From the NCBI GenBank assembly GCA_028015205.1, contig CM051521.1, positions 89,380,513 to 89,444,512 of the forward strand: 64,000 bases of DNA, in the 5' to 3' direction. The stretch is from Mytilisepta virgata (Eukaryota; Mollusca; Bivalvia; Mytilida; Mytilidae). The translations under genes and the position numbers were made by a program. The notes below the pieces were generated by a model. It saw nothing but the letters and a program-made list of their open reading frames with translations. It was not told the DNA's origin and made no database searches. This document shows, piece by piece, positions 33,890 through 45,929 of the stretch (position 1 is the stretch's first letter; each line of letters opens with the position of its first letter).

Positions 33890-35675
33890 CCCTTTTTAGC
33901 TCACCTGACCTGAAAGGTCAAGTGAGCTTTTCTCATCTCTTGGCGTCCGTCGTCCGTCGTTCGTCGTCGTCTGTTAACTTTTACAAAAATCTTCTCCTCT
34001 GAAACTACTGGGCCAAATTGAACCAAACTTGGCCACAAGCATCATTAGGGTATCTAGTTTAAAAAATATGTCCGATGACCCCGCCTGCCAACCGACATGG
34101 CTAAAAAAAGAACATAGGGGTAAACTGCATTTTTTGTCTTATATCTCAAAAACTGAAGCAATTAGACAAAAACTGACGGGGTCAAGATCTCCATTTCATG
34201 AAATTTTCAGACGAATCGGTCAACCCTTTGTTGGGTTATTGCCCCTGAATAGTTAATTTTAAGGAAATTTTGCAGTTTTAGGTTATTTTCTTGAATATTA
34301 TTATAGATAAAGACAAATTGTAAACAGCAAAATGTTCAACAAAGAAAGACCTACAAATAAGTCAACATGACCAAAATCATTAATTGATCCCTTATAGGAG
34401 TTTTTGCCCTTTAAAGACGGCATCCAGTGTAAACTTTCCATTAAAGATCTTTTCCTCTCAAACCACTGGGCCAATTGAGACCAAACTTTGGTGGAATGGT
34501 CCTTGGGTGGCCCCCTTCCAAAATTATGTTTGGCATCCCCGACTTCCAACCGACATGGCTGCTGTTACTAAAAATAGAAAAAAGGGGGGGTGGTGAATTT
34601 AAAAAATCTTCTTATGTGAAACTACAAGGCCAGTTGGAACCAAAGTTGGCAGTAATGGTTCTTAGGAGGTTCTTTTTCAGAAAATTGTCCAATGACCCGG
34701 ACTGTTAACCAAGATGGCCGCTACAGCCGAAACTTAGTTTAACATAGGACCCTATGTGAAAATTCATTGAAAAATCTTCTTGTCTTAAACCACTTTACCA
34801 ATTGGAACCAGACTTGGCAGCAATGGTCTTTAGATGGTCCTCTTACAGAGGTGTGTCCGATGACCTGGACTGTCAACCAAGATGGCCGCCACAACCGAAC
34901 TTAGTTTAATATGGGGGCCTATAGGAAAATTCATTGAAAAATCTTCTTGTCTGAAACCAGTTAACATATTGGAGCATGACTTGGCTGCATTGGTCCTTAG
35001 GAGGTCCTTTTTCAGAAATGTGTCTGATTTCGTGGACTGTGAACCAAGAACTTAGTTTAACATAGGAACCTATGGGAAATTCACTCAAAAATCTTCTCAT
35101 CTGAAACCACTAAGCCAATTAGAATAAGACTTGGTAGCAATGGTCCTTAGATGGTCCTCTTTCAGAATTTTGTGCGATGACCCAGACTGTAAACCAAGAT
35201 GGCCGCCACACTCGAACTTAGTTTAACATAGGCCCTATAGAAAAATTCATTGAAAAATCTTCTTGTCTGAAACCACTTGACATATTGGAGCCAGACGTGA
35301 CAGCACTGGTGCTTAGGAGGTCCTCTTTCAGAAATGTGTCCGATCGCCCGGATTGTCAACCAAGATGGCTGCCACACCGAACTTTGTTAAATATTGGACC
35401 CTATAGGAAAATTCATTTAAAAATTTTCTTGTCTGAAACTGCTTTGCCAGTTTGAACAAGACTTAGCAGAAATGGTCCTTAGATGGTTCTCTTTTAGAAA
35501 TGTATCCGTTGACCTGGAGTGTCAACCAAGATGACTGCCACAGCTGAAATTAGTTTAACATGGAATCCTATAGAAAAACCAGCCGAATTGACTGCAACAC
35601 TTAAATTTTTAGGTCTGCTCAAGGTGAAAAGTTAAATCCAGGTGAGCGATACAAGCTCTTGAGAGCCTCTAGTTT
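33890..35675 (+). repeat. family A repeat, copy A7 (full length, tandem array)
   Basis: 5' end CTTTTTAGCTCACCTGACCT with hairpin and CGTCCGTCGTCCGTCGTTCG. Array marks (GCAGYAATGGTYCTTAG) near 34649, 34817, 34984, 35134, 35300 and 35466, mostly 166-168 bp apart. 3' end CCAGGTGAGCGATACAAGCT, then CTTGAGAGCCTCTAGTTT. Confidence 0.85.
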
Positions 35676-35679
35676 CTAT

Positions 35680-36590
35680 TTTAAGTAACAGCAGCCATGT
35701 CGATTGGAAGGCGGGGATGTCAGACAAAGGACACATTTCTAAAAGAGAACCATCTAAGGACCATTACTGTTCCAACAGGCTAAGTGGTTTCAGACAAGAA
35801 GATTTTAAAATTAATCTTCCCATAGGGTCCTATATTAAACTTAATTTTGCTGTGGCAGCCAACTTGGTTGACAATCCGGGTGATTCTGAAAGAGGACCAT
35901 CTAAGGACCAACGGTACCAACTTTAGTTCCAATTGGCTCAATAGTTTTAGACGAGAAGATTTTTTAGTGAATTTCCCATAGGTCCTATGTTAAACTAAGT
36001 TCGGCTGTGGCGGCATCTTGGTTCAAAGTCCATGAAATCGGACACATTTCTGAAAGGGATTCCAATTGGTTTCAGACAGGAAGATTTTTCAATGAATTTT
36101 CCCATAGGGCCTTATGTTAAACTAAGTACAGCTGTTGTGACCACCTTGGTTCAAAGTCCATGAAATCGGACATATTTCTGAAAGAGGACCTCCTAAGGAT
36201 CATTGCTGCCAAGTCTGGTTCCAATTGGTCAAGTAGTTTCAGACAGGCAGATTTTTCAATAAATTTTCCCATATGGCCCCCTATGTAAAACTAAATTCGG
36301 TTGTGCCGGCCATCTTGGTTGACAGTCCGGGTCATCAGACACAATTCTGAAAGAGAACCATCTAAGTACCATTGCTGCCAAGTCTGGTTCCAATTGGTCA
36401 TGTGGTTTCAGTCAAGAAGATTTTAATGAATTTTCCTTTAGAGCCCTATGCTAAACTAAGTTCGGCTGTGGCGGCCATCATGGTTGACAGTCCAGGTCGT
36501 CGGACATTATTCTGAAATAGAACTGCCTAAGGGCCATTACTGCCAAGTCTGGTTTCAATTAGCCTTGTAGTTTCATTGAAGAAGATTTTT
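35680..36590 (-). repeat. family A repeat, copy A8, first part
   Basis: Reverse-oriented units (TTCCCATAGGGCCTTATGTT, GGCGGCCATCTTGGTT, CATTTCTGAAAGAGGACC). With A7 it forms a large inverted pair with almost no spacer. Interrupted near GAAGATTTTT by a family B element and continues at 37960-38668. Confidence 0.8.
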
Positions 36591-36683
36591 GTCTCGCCTT
36601 GACGGAGTCAAAAGGCGAGACATAGGTATGCTGTTTCCGGCGTCGGCGGCGGCGGCGGCGGCGGCGGCGGCGACGGCGTCAAC

Positions 36684-37354
36684 CATGTATTAGTTTGTGA
36701 TTAGCTCAGTTTTATGGGGATCCACTAGTGGTAGGTCAATGATAATTGGAATGCAGATGTATTACCATTGCCACATCTCATTGCCATGGAGATTATTTGG
36801 CTCCGCCCCCTCAGTCATGGTCTATTGACTTTGAATGATTTGCTTACTTTACATGTATTAGTTTGTGATTAAGTCATTTTATGGGGATTCACTAGTGGTA
36901 GGTCAATGATAATTGGTATGCAGATGTATTACCATTGCCACATCTCATTGCCATGGAGATTATTTGGCTCCACCCCCTCAGTCATGGTCTATTGACTTTG
37001 AATGGTTTGCTTACTTTACATGTATTAGTTTGTGATTAGGTCAGTTTATAGGGATCCACTAGTGGTAGGTCAATGATAATTGGTATGCAGATGTATTACC
37101 ATTGCTACATCTCATTGCCATGGAGATTATTTGGCTCTACCCCCTCAGTCATGGTCTATTGACTTTGAATGGTTTGCTTACTTTACATGTATTAGTTTGT
37201 GATTAGGTCAGTTTATGGGGATCCACTAGTGGTAGGTCAATGATAATTGGTATGCAGATGTATTATCATTGCCACATCTCATTGCCATGGAGATTATTTG
37301 GCTCCACCCCCCTCAGTCATGGTCTATTGACTTTGATTGGTTTGCTTACTTTAC
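36684..37354 (+). repeat. four-copy 167-bp tandem repeat
   Basis: Four units differing at only a few sites; each has GGGGATCCACTAGTGGTAGG, CCATTGCCACATCTCATTGC and GTCATGGTCTATTGACTTTG. Such uniformity indicates recent amplification or gene conversion. Confidence 0.92.
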
Positions 37355-37607
37355 ATATATTATGAGTCTGGTGAAGAGGAACATTGAGAGATCCTGCTCT
37401 GGAAATCAACTATAAGTAACTATAAGTATCTATAAGTAAACAAACAAAATTATATTTTATTGGACACAAAGCCAAGCAAAAAGATCTTTGTCTCGCCATG
37501 ATGAGGTTGGGTTGAAAAGCTACATATAGGTATGCTAATTCGTGCATATTCATTGACTGAATATTTGCATAACTTACATGTTAAAGTATTGTGTTAAAGT
37601 ATTGCTA

Positions 37608-37760
37608 TCAGTGGCGGATCCAGAACTTTTTGTTAGGGGGGGGGGGGGGGTGCTGACCGACCTAAGGGGGGCCCACTCCAGTCACGCATCAGTGATTCCC
37701 TATAAAATCAACCAAATTTTTCCCACAAAATTTTTGTATTTAGGTTTGGGAACGACTTAT
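37608..37760 (+). repeat. fragment of a CAGTGGCGGATCCA transposon
   Basis: Begins TCAGTGGCGGATCCAGAACT, a terminal repeat motif common to many animal DNA-transposon copies, then a G run (37637-37650) and GGGGGGCCCACTCCAGTCAC. No matching inverted end is found, so it is truncated. Nested in family B. Confidence 0.5.
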
Positions 37761-37959
37761 AATAAGTCAGTGGTATTTGGTATCCAGTTGTATTAGCATT
37801 CACACATCTCATTTAAATGGAGATTAACCATGTAACTCAGTCATGGTTCATTGACTTTGAATATTTGCATAACTTGTGTAAGATGTTAAGGTATTGCTAT
37901 TATGATTTCAACATTTGCATAATCAAAATTACAAAAAGGCGAGACATATCTCTGTGATA

Positions 37960-38668
37960 ACAGTTTATTTAAACTACACGCCCCCCCTTTTTTTCTATTT
38001 TTAGTAACAGCAGCCATATCGGTTGGAAGTCTCTGATGTCAAACATACGTTTGGAAGGGGGTCACCCAATAACCATTCCACCAAAGTTTGGTTCCAATTT
38101 CCCCAATGGTTTCAGAGTAGAAGATTTTTAAAGGAAAATTTAAGCCGGACGCCGTCTTTAAAGGGCAAAAACTCCTATAAGGTCAATCAATGATTTTGGT
38201 CATGTTGACTTATTTGTAGATCTTACTTTGTTGAACATTCTGCTGTTTACAGTTTGTCTTTATCTATAATAATATTCAAGATAATAACCTAAAACTGCAA
38301 AATTTCCTTAAAATTAACAATTCAGGGACAATAACCCAACAAATGGTTGACCGATTCGTCTGAAAATTTCATGACAGGTAGATCTTGACCTGGTGAACAT
38401 TTTTACCCCATATAAGGTTTGCTCTAAATGCTTTTGAGATATAAGATAAAAACTGCAGTCTACCCCTATGTTCTATTTTTAGCCATGTCGGCCATGTTGA
38501 TTGGCAGGCGGGATCATAGGACATATTTATAAAAATAGATAACCTATTGATGTTTGCGGCCAAGTTTGGTTCCATTTGGCCTAGTAGTTTCAGAGGAGAA
38601 TACTTTTGTAAAAGTTAACGGACGACGGACGCCAACTGATGAGAAAAGCTCACCTGAGCTAAAAAGGA
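37960..38668 (-). repeat. family A repeat, copy A8, second part
   Basis: Reverse-oriented interior (CTATTTTTAGTAACAGCAGC, AAAGGGCAAAAACTCCTATA) ending at the family 5' end: GACGGACGCCAACTGATGAG, then AAAAGCTCACCTGAGCTAAAAAGG. Confidence 0.8.
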
Positions 38669-39384
38669 GTATTTAGGAAATATATATATGCAGAAATCAA
38701 TAGGAGGAAGTCCCATGAGAATTAATATTAAACAAAAATAAACTGTAGTAATACAAACGGAGAATCATATTATTTTAATAACATATTTCTAAGAGGGTGT
38801 AAAGTATAATAACAGATTTTGTCGCGAAAAAAATGATCAATGAGATAATTTTGAAAACTGGCTAAATACTGGCAATATAGCCAGATGACAATAACTGTAA
38901 AAATGATGCATGTCATCTGTTCTTAAAATTCCGAGAATGAAAACGTAAAGTTATTCCCCCCTTTGGCTTTCTGGCAGTGGGTTTCCGACGATGGCCTTCT
39001 GGAAACATATTACAACCTGATATGCAGACATATAACTTTTGTACTGCCTGTTTTATACAACACGTCCCCTCGTTCCCTAAATCTTCGATACTTTTTCTTA
39101 TCCCTCTTAAGAATTTGTAGAAAGTACCGTTATTTTGCATTTTACGGACACTCATCCACCATCACTTCATATACAATTTCGATTCATCATACATGTCAAG
39201 TAAAATATAAGTAAAACTATGCTCGAGACTACCATACCACATTATTCCAACACAAAATACACTTCCTTTTAAATATTTCACAGTATATTAATTTCATGTT
39301 TTAAAAATTAAAAATGGAATGATTTCCTCACAGGAAAACAAATAGATTTATAATTGTTATCGATCTATACATAATATATTTTAG
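38669..39384. other. gene-free stretch upstream of the PH-domain exons
   Basis: Presumed intron of the following gene. Overlapping open frames on both strands at 38913-39214 have no recognisable domain and no clear splice sites. Confidence 0.4.
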
Positions 39385-39459
39385 AGAATACCAGGAAGAA
39401 AGACTAAGGTGTGGAGTGTGTTGGACAACAGAAATCTTTCTTTCTTTCAAGAAAATAGG
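39385..39459 (+). CDS. PH-domain gene, exon 1 of 4 in window
   Basis: Acceptor ATATTTTAG, donor AGG|GTATGC; 25 codons in phase 0, RIPGRKTKVWSVLDNRNLSF followed by FQENR, the KxxW..L....L.FF pattern of PH strands 2 and 3. Confidence 0.75.
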
Positions 39460-42400
39460 GTATGCATAGTTAAAGTAAACATTTATATAATTCAATTCTG
39501 CTTTAGGGATTTTTTCTTCGACTTTGACAAGTATCAATTGTGAAAATTTTAGGATCACATTTTAAACTTTTATGAATCTCTCGTGTCCAAATCATCTGTT
39601 AAAACGGGATAATTATATAGATATAATATTGCAATTTTTTGTTGTTTTCAGAGAGCATCTTGCATCGGATCAGTAGAGTTAGAAGATATTCAGTCAGTAA
39701 ACGTTGTCTCGGATAATCAGTTCGAAATAAAAACCGACATCATTTCACAAACATACGTAAGTATTCCATGAAATTTTAATATTCAATTTCTTAATATTAG
39801 ATTTTGACTTGTGATTACTTTGATACTTTATTAGTGAGAGCAGCTTGCTGATCACTTTTATATAATTGACTTAGTTTTGATAATATAGTTGTTGTATTGT
39901 GACAATTCTTTTGTAAATTAAATACTTTGGTTTCAGTATGAAACTTGGTTTTGATTTCCTTTCGTAATGTGAGGGCCCATGACTGGAACAATAACAATAG
40001 TGTATTCTATTCTAATGTAACAGTTCATTTGATAGTGGGTAAGAGTCATTGAGACATGTACAATTTGTTTTTACCTTGTCCATACGGTCGGGCGAAATGT
40101 TAGGGGTGGTCCCTAATGCAGATTGCTCAGTCAAACCCCCGTCTGAAGATTTTTTGTTTAACCCGGAATGACGCAGAATCTAAAGTTTTGTTGTGGTGTG
40201 TCATCATTTTTTAAAAGAAAAAGTACATGTACACTTGCTGTATTATGATAATAAAATGATTATCCTGAAGTTGTCTATCCTTTAAATTAATACATACTAT
40301 GTAAGCATAAACTGTTCATGCTCATTTATTATATAATTCTAAAAAAATATTACCATTAAAATACACCGCATAAACATATTTCGATCTTTTAGAGTTTAAT
40401 TTTATAATAATATATGATGCATGACAAATAACAAGGATGTATATGTAAAAATGTCACTTGACATGAAAATAATTTCTCGGCTGTGTCATGCCGTGAAGTG
40501 CAGGTTTTTGTGAAATAAATATTAATTTGTTTATGAGGAAGTAAGCAGAAAAGCGACTTGCTTTCAGGATCTTGGTAAGTAAGGTAATATGTCGATTATG
40601 CGATGATAGGTTTTGTAGGGTGATATCAATATAGCTTCTGATGGATTAACTTACAGATAATAGTTTTTACTTTTTTTGTCATGCACAAATGAGTAACAAA
40701 ATGCCGTCTTTATTAATGAACTTGATAATACATATGCCGAACAAGAGAGATGGATTTTCCATTGAAAACTTAGTACTATTGTTAAAAAATCACTGAAATT
40801 TTAAGTTCGAAAACTTGTAAAGATTTATAATATTACAATAAAATATATGAATTGGAATTTATATTTATATATATTTATAATCATTTATAATTATATCTTA
40901 TTCATTGTCCTGTCAATTTACCAATTTCAGACTACTGACTCCCAGGAACAATGCAACCAATGGGTCCAAAAACTTTCTAAGTTTTCCCGGGGTAAAACAG
41001 ACAGTAAGGGGAGGTAAGTTAAATGAAAACCTTTTCGCAAAATATATGACCACAAGAGTTTCAGTGAAAAACGGACAAATGTGTGTGGCCTGGAGTCGAA
41101 GTTAAACTCACAGGATCCATTTTGTTGATAAAAACGGTTGAAATAAACATTATACAAGTATTGCACAAGTTTGGTGAAGTACATATGCATATTTCGAAAA
41201 CAGGCGCTTGTCTCAGAAAAAAAAATTACTATGTATGCCAAGAGTCTCTTGGCATACATAGTAATTTTTTTTTTCTGAGACAAGCGCCTGTGTTCGAAAA
41301 TTATATATTTTGTTCAGTAATGTTGTACAATGGATTCAAATGTGAAAATGACCATAAAATTTAAATCCAAAACCCGTATAAGCACAAAACTATGCACATG
41401 AGAGAGACCCCTTATAGCTTCATTATATAGAAGAAAAATAAGAAAGTAAATACGTCACTATTGTTCTCACTAACTTACCACTCCTTTGTTTGATTATCTG
41501 ATCTAGAAAGGATCCCAGGCATTCTTCAGTGTACTAAAGTTGATAAGATTTTGAACTATCAGGTGCAAGTTAAGTGAAAAGTTTTGTGCTAGGACCAACA
41601 AATTACTTTGAGATATCAAAACCTTTGAATTATCAGGCCGTGTACATGAAATGCATTGTATTGTTTTAGGACCAACTTTGGGATATAAAGAAGTTTGAGA
41701 TAATAGGAGTTAAAATACGTATTGCAAAGTTTAATCTTTGGACCAAAAAATTACATTGTGATATCATGAATGTTGAGATCAAAGAATTTGAAGTAATGAG
41801 AGTCAACTCTAAATAGTTGCATAAATAACCATCTCAAATTGTTAGGCATACTTGCTATGAGTTTCGTATAGCATCAGTGATATGAAAAGTTACACAATTA
41901 CATTCTCAACATATAAGTACTTTCTTTGCTTTTCAGCACTGTGAAAGAAATTCCTGTGATCCAAAAGCCAGAAGAAAAGGGGGAACACACCGTTGAAGTG
42001 AAAGCTGCGCGAAATATCTTTGAATCTAAATGGGTAAAACCAAACGTACCCGAGTGTAAAAAGGCAGGAAAGGAAAGCACGTCTCTGGGTAGACGAGTTG
42101 TTTCGGGTATTGTTCCGAAAAACAAAGAGGAGCCCCATAAACTGAGGAGGTCAGACCCTACAAGAATTCATCCATTTTCCTCCATTGAAGATGCTAGATC
42201 GCACTTGAATCATGTCAGTTTAGAAGATAAATCAGAAAAGAAGATAAATTTCGATAAGTCTGATTCCTTATCAAAATCGGATAACCATAAAGGACCAACT
42301 ATAAGCAGTCAAAAGTTTGAACATGTTAAATCAATTAACGGCCCCGACGTTTCTGCTTTGAACGGTAACCAAACAAATGAGCCTGAAATGCCAACTTCTG

Positions 42401-43617
42401 ATATTACTGTTCTAAATAGCAAAGATAATTTGACAATAAATGACATAAAATCAAACTCCTGTTCTGTGGAATCGTCTAAAGTTAATATAAAAAATTCTCA
42501 CGTTGTGAAGTCGAATGTTTTAAAGGATGAAGATACGGATATTTCGAACACTGCCGGTTTTTCAGCGAATAAAGCAGCTGAAGGTTCAAACACAGCCACT
42601 CTTTTAAATAGTGAAACTGTATACGATTCAAAGAACGGTACTGTTAGTCATAGTAGGGATAAGAGTAGTGGGGTTTCATCTGAAAATAGACCCGATTCTG
42701 GATATAGCACCACTGCTGGAGAGAACGGTCGAAACAGTCAGGAAAATAAAATTGAAGACCAGGTTCTTCCCAAGAAAATTCAGGTTACAACCCATAAAAT
42801 GGAAGGTAAAAGTAACGCCCCAAAAGAGCTAGAAAATACTTCTGAAGAAAATTTGCCTGGTAAGGATTTAGAGGACAAAGGCAAACAAATTACAGCGAAC
42901 ACGATTGAGAATAATTCTTCTAAAGAGACTGAAAAAGCAGCCGTTGACGAAATAGATGGCGAAAAGAAGATCGAGGCCAAAGTGGAAAATTTACAAGAAG
43001 AGGCAGCAAATGAAACAAAAAATCCGGTAATTGATTCCGTAAAAGAAGGAATGAATAACCAACACAATGAAAATGGGGAAGAACATGGATCGGCAATAGT
43101 TGTAATGCGGAAAAGTAGATCACGTGTTAGTGTTAGTCGAGATGACAAAGTGTCTGAAATTACAAAGCCGGAAGATGTTAGGAAGGATGAAATATTAACA
43201 TTTCCAGACAGGAGAAAAAACAAAATGTCAACTTCAAAACCAGCGATCGAGGAAGCAATTGAAAATGAACCGACCTCTTCACAAATAATTGATGAAAAAC
43301 CAAAGTTCACTCTCAGAACAGATTCAGAGGAAGGTATTGAATCACAGATCTCACAAGATTACGTGGATGGTACCAATAAGAATGTCCCATCACAAGACGA
43401 AATCGTAGAAAATTATTTGGATATAGACGCAATAATGAATAAAGCAGTATTTTCAAATATTCCATCCTTACCAAATAATACTCCAAATCGCTCAGAACTC
43501 CTGTCATTCCATGAGCTTAAGGAAACATTAGAAAAAATTAATTGCAGTGACGAGTATTCCGATTTGGATAGCGATGAAGATCCCATACTTACTCTTTCTA
43601 AATTAGTAGAGACTTAG
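39385..43617 (+). CDS. PH-domain protein with long disordered acidic tail (5' incomplete)
   Basis: Four terminal exons, 39385-39459, 39652-39756, 40931-41013 and 41937-43617, join in consistent phases (0, 0, 2) with GT..AG introns. The first three encode the C-terminal two thirds of a pleckstrin homology domain: a beta-strand pair KVWSVLDNRNLSFFQENR, GSVELEDIQSV, NQFEIKTD, and the closing helix SQEQCNQWVQKLSKF with the near-invariant Trp. PH domains usually bind phosphoinositides or proteins at membranes. The last exon gives about 560 residues of Ser/Asn/Lys/Glu-rich, probably unstructured sequence with many SxxE/SxxD sites, ending DEYSDLDSDEDPILTLSKLV followed by ET. The first PH strands and the N-terminus lie upstream and were not found. 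I do not recognise the orthologue; no GAP, GEF or kinase domain is visible. Confidence 0.8.
39652..39756 (+). CDS. PH-domain gene, exon 2 of 4
   Basis: Acceptor TTGTTTTCAG, donor TAC|GTAAGT; 35 codons in phase 0 including GSVELEDIQSVNVVSDNQFE and IKTDIISQTY, PH strands 4-6. Confidence 0.8.
40931..41013 (+). CDS. PH-domain gene, exon 3 of 4
   Basis: Acceptor CAATTTCAG, donor AG|GTAAGT. TTDSQEQCNQWVQKLSKFSR is the final PH strand and the C-terminal alpha-helix. Confidence 0.82.
41194..41297. repeat. near-perfect ~104-bp palindrome
   Basis: Arms of about 50 bp (left includes CAGGCGCTTGTCTCAG and ACTATGTATGCCAAGAG, right their reverse complements) around a single central T at 41245. One A/T-run length difference and one mismatch (TTTTCG against TGTTCG) are the only breaks. 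In the last intron of the PH gene. Confidence 0.95.
41937..43617 (+). CDS. PH-domain gene, terminal exon
   Basis: Acceptor TTGCTTTTCAG; completes a Ser codon and continues TVKEIPVIQKPEEKGEHTVE to the TAG at 43615-43617. No introns over 1.68 kb; low-complexity composition. An ATG just before the acceptor is intronic and not the start. Poly(A) signal not identified. Confidence 0.88.
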
Positions 43618-45925
43618 AACTGACTTATACATATACGCTAAGACGAGACCCCAAGGACTGAAAATAATATCAGCAATGGTTGTGCCACGTGTGCCTGTGT
43701 ACTTAAAATTATGAGATATCTCTATATCGACAGCTAAATGTGAAGGGATTAAAGCTCACTCAAGACACTGATTCTATTGATAAATTGAAAGTAGCCATCA
43801 CTTTGTGTCTGTTACCCATCTTTAATGCCCGACTACTAACACTTTACCAAGTCTTTGTGTTCCTTCTCATAAATCCACATGGCTATCATGCCCCCGGCAA
43901 AATTTGGGTTCTTTGAGATGTTGAAAAGATCTACCACCAAGCGTTTAACCTGGATTTAATTCCGATAGCAAAATGTTTGTAAGGTCATAAAAAAAGGTTC
44001 ATATGATTGATTTTACTCCCCAAAAGAATTAAAATTTGTCATGAATTATCAATCAGAACTCTATCAAATAGGCTAACAAAATATTGTTTAAAAATATTAC
44101 GTTTATTGAACTATAATAACACAGCAACGACAGAGCATTTAATAAGTAGTTAAGGCAGTTTTGGTGTATTATATGGCAAAATTTGTAGGACTGGGTAAGG
44201 AAGTAATATCATATCATCATATTACCGGTTTTATTCTTAGCAGGGAACTGAATACTCTTTTTACACAATAATATAAATTGACAAATATTGTTTTATGTCT
44301 AATATTTTGCAGTATGTAAACACTTTTCGTATGTCACCTTGTAAGAAATGGACGAAGCATATCAGTTTCTGTACACCGCTTTACAATTCTTTATATCACT
44401 GTAAATATGCTTTGTTTGATTCAAGGTAACATGCACGTATATGTACTACATGTAAGTGTAATTTGTTAACATAAACTGATTTATTGCTGTTGTCAAACTT
44501 CAAGTGAGTGTAGGTATTAATAGAATGCACTTCATTTTAAGTCTATATCCTTTAAAAAGAGGGGCGAATATATTTAATCTTTTATGGGATGGACGAGGTT
44601 GGGCGAAGGGTTTGATTTTAAATTGTGTTTTTTTTTAACCACAAGTTAATTGTTGATTCCAAGTTATTCAACTCTGACTTTTGTGCGCCACTTTTCTGAG
44701 CTTGAGTTTTTTTTTAAAACAAAATATGGAAATGGGCCTGAAATTGTTAATGCACCTCCCCCATCAAATCAAAATGTTTTATTGATTAGTTTAATCTCCA
44801 TGCCATATGTGTTTTTATTCTTTGATCTACAGTGCTGCCAAATGAAATCCAGAATTTCTAAAGACGAAAAGGTATCTGTACATATGTGTGTGTTTTCCCC
44901 TAGAGCACGAAACTGTAAGATGACATCTTAACGAGTACAAACTATTCCAGCATCATGAGCTCGTGAATTCAGTTAATAGAATTGGAAGGGGGGGATATGC
45001 CCTTCTCTGATAATTATGAATATTCTGATGTTAAAAGCGTGGGTATTTATTTTTTAGGGTTAGTTTAGATATATATTGGTGCTTTATATTAATGCATGTA
45101 TATTATGCATACAATTTCGTGCTATTACAGAGTGCGCTACTCTTCATGATAATGCATTTGTATTTTTGAGCAATTCTGAATAACAAAACCCTAAATATTT
45201 AGTATGCATTGTTGTATATTACATGAAATATTTGTGAAGTATCACTCCTACATTGTGATTGTCCCGTTTCTTCAAATAATTAAGTAAAAATAAAAAAATG
45301 TATAGGAACAACTATAAATTGAGATTTTTGTTATTTGAAATGTAAAATAATTTTTCTATATAAAATCATGAAACGCGTTTCTCTGTAATGGAGAGTTTCT
45401 AACTGCAGTTTCTTTTTTGTTCCATATTTGATGCACATAACATCGTGGAAAATGATCTTGTATATATATTGCAAATCTGTAAATATATTTTTAACTGATT
45501 GTACGTATGAATATTATATATTCAAATTAAATATATTGTATTCTTTTTGTCGTCGGTCGTTCTGCTTGTCGCTCTTTTGTTCACAAGTCGGATTAAAAGA
45601 AGAAGAAAATAGAGAAAAGAAAAATTTAGAAAAAAACACCTTTATACTCATTAGTGTTCTAACGAATATCTATTTTTTCCAGACATTTTTTCTCTGACGT
45701 GTTTTAGGGTGTCAAGTGGCTCTGAAAAGCAACTACCACCACACGAAATCAACCAATAAACGGACAATTTATTGATAATGAAGGAAAAGAAAAAAAATAT
45801 CATTGATCCAAAGGGTGAGCAAATATCTTCCGTCCGTCATTCGTGGTCGACGTCGTAAAGGAGTGAGTCCTCTTTCCCCACTATTTGTTTCATCACCATT
45901 GATTTTTTTAATCTGAAATATTCAC
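43618..45925. other. 3' flank of the PH gene, no gene seen
   Basis: Presumed 3' UTR and intergenic DNA. 43750-43980 has faint family A likeness (AAAGCTCACTCAAG, GCCATCACTTTGTGTCTGTT). AATAAA-type hexamers occur only far downstream (about 45287). Confidence 0.4.
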
Positions 45926-45929
45926 CTAC

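Larger units (their letters stand above)
36591..37959 (+). repeat. family B repeat, copy B2, inserted in A8
   Basis: 5' hairpin GTCTCGCC..GGCGAGAC, a GGC run at about 36640-36672, then four nearly identical 167-168-bp units beginning CATGTATTAGTTTGTGATTA at 36684, 36852, 37019 and 37186. A second family B head (TTTGTCTCGCCATGATGAGG) starts near 37483. It ends GGCGAGACATATCTCTGTGA. The flanks on both sides are pieces of the same A8 unit. Confidence 0.8.

Noticed and set aside
42780..43310. 176-residue frame on the - strand
   Set aside because: Antisense of the Ser/Glu/Lys-rich PH-gene tail; no supporting features.
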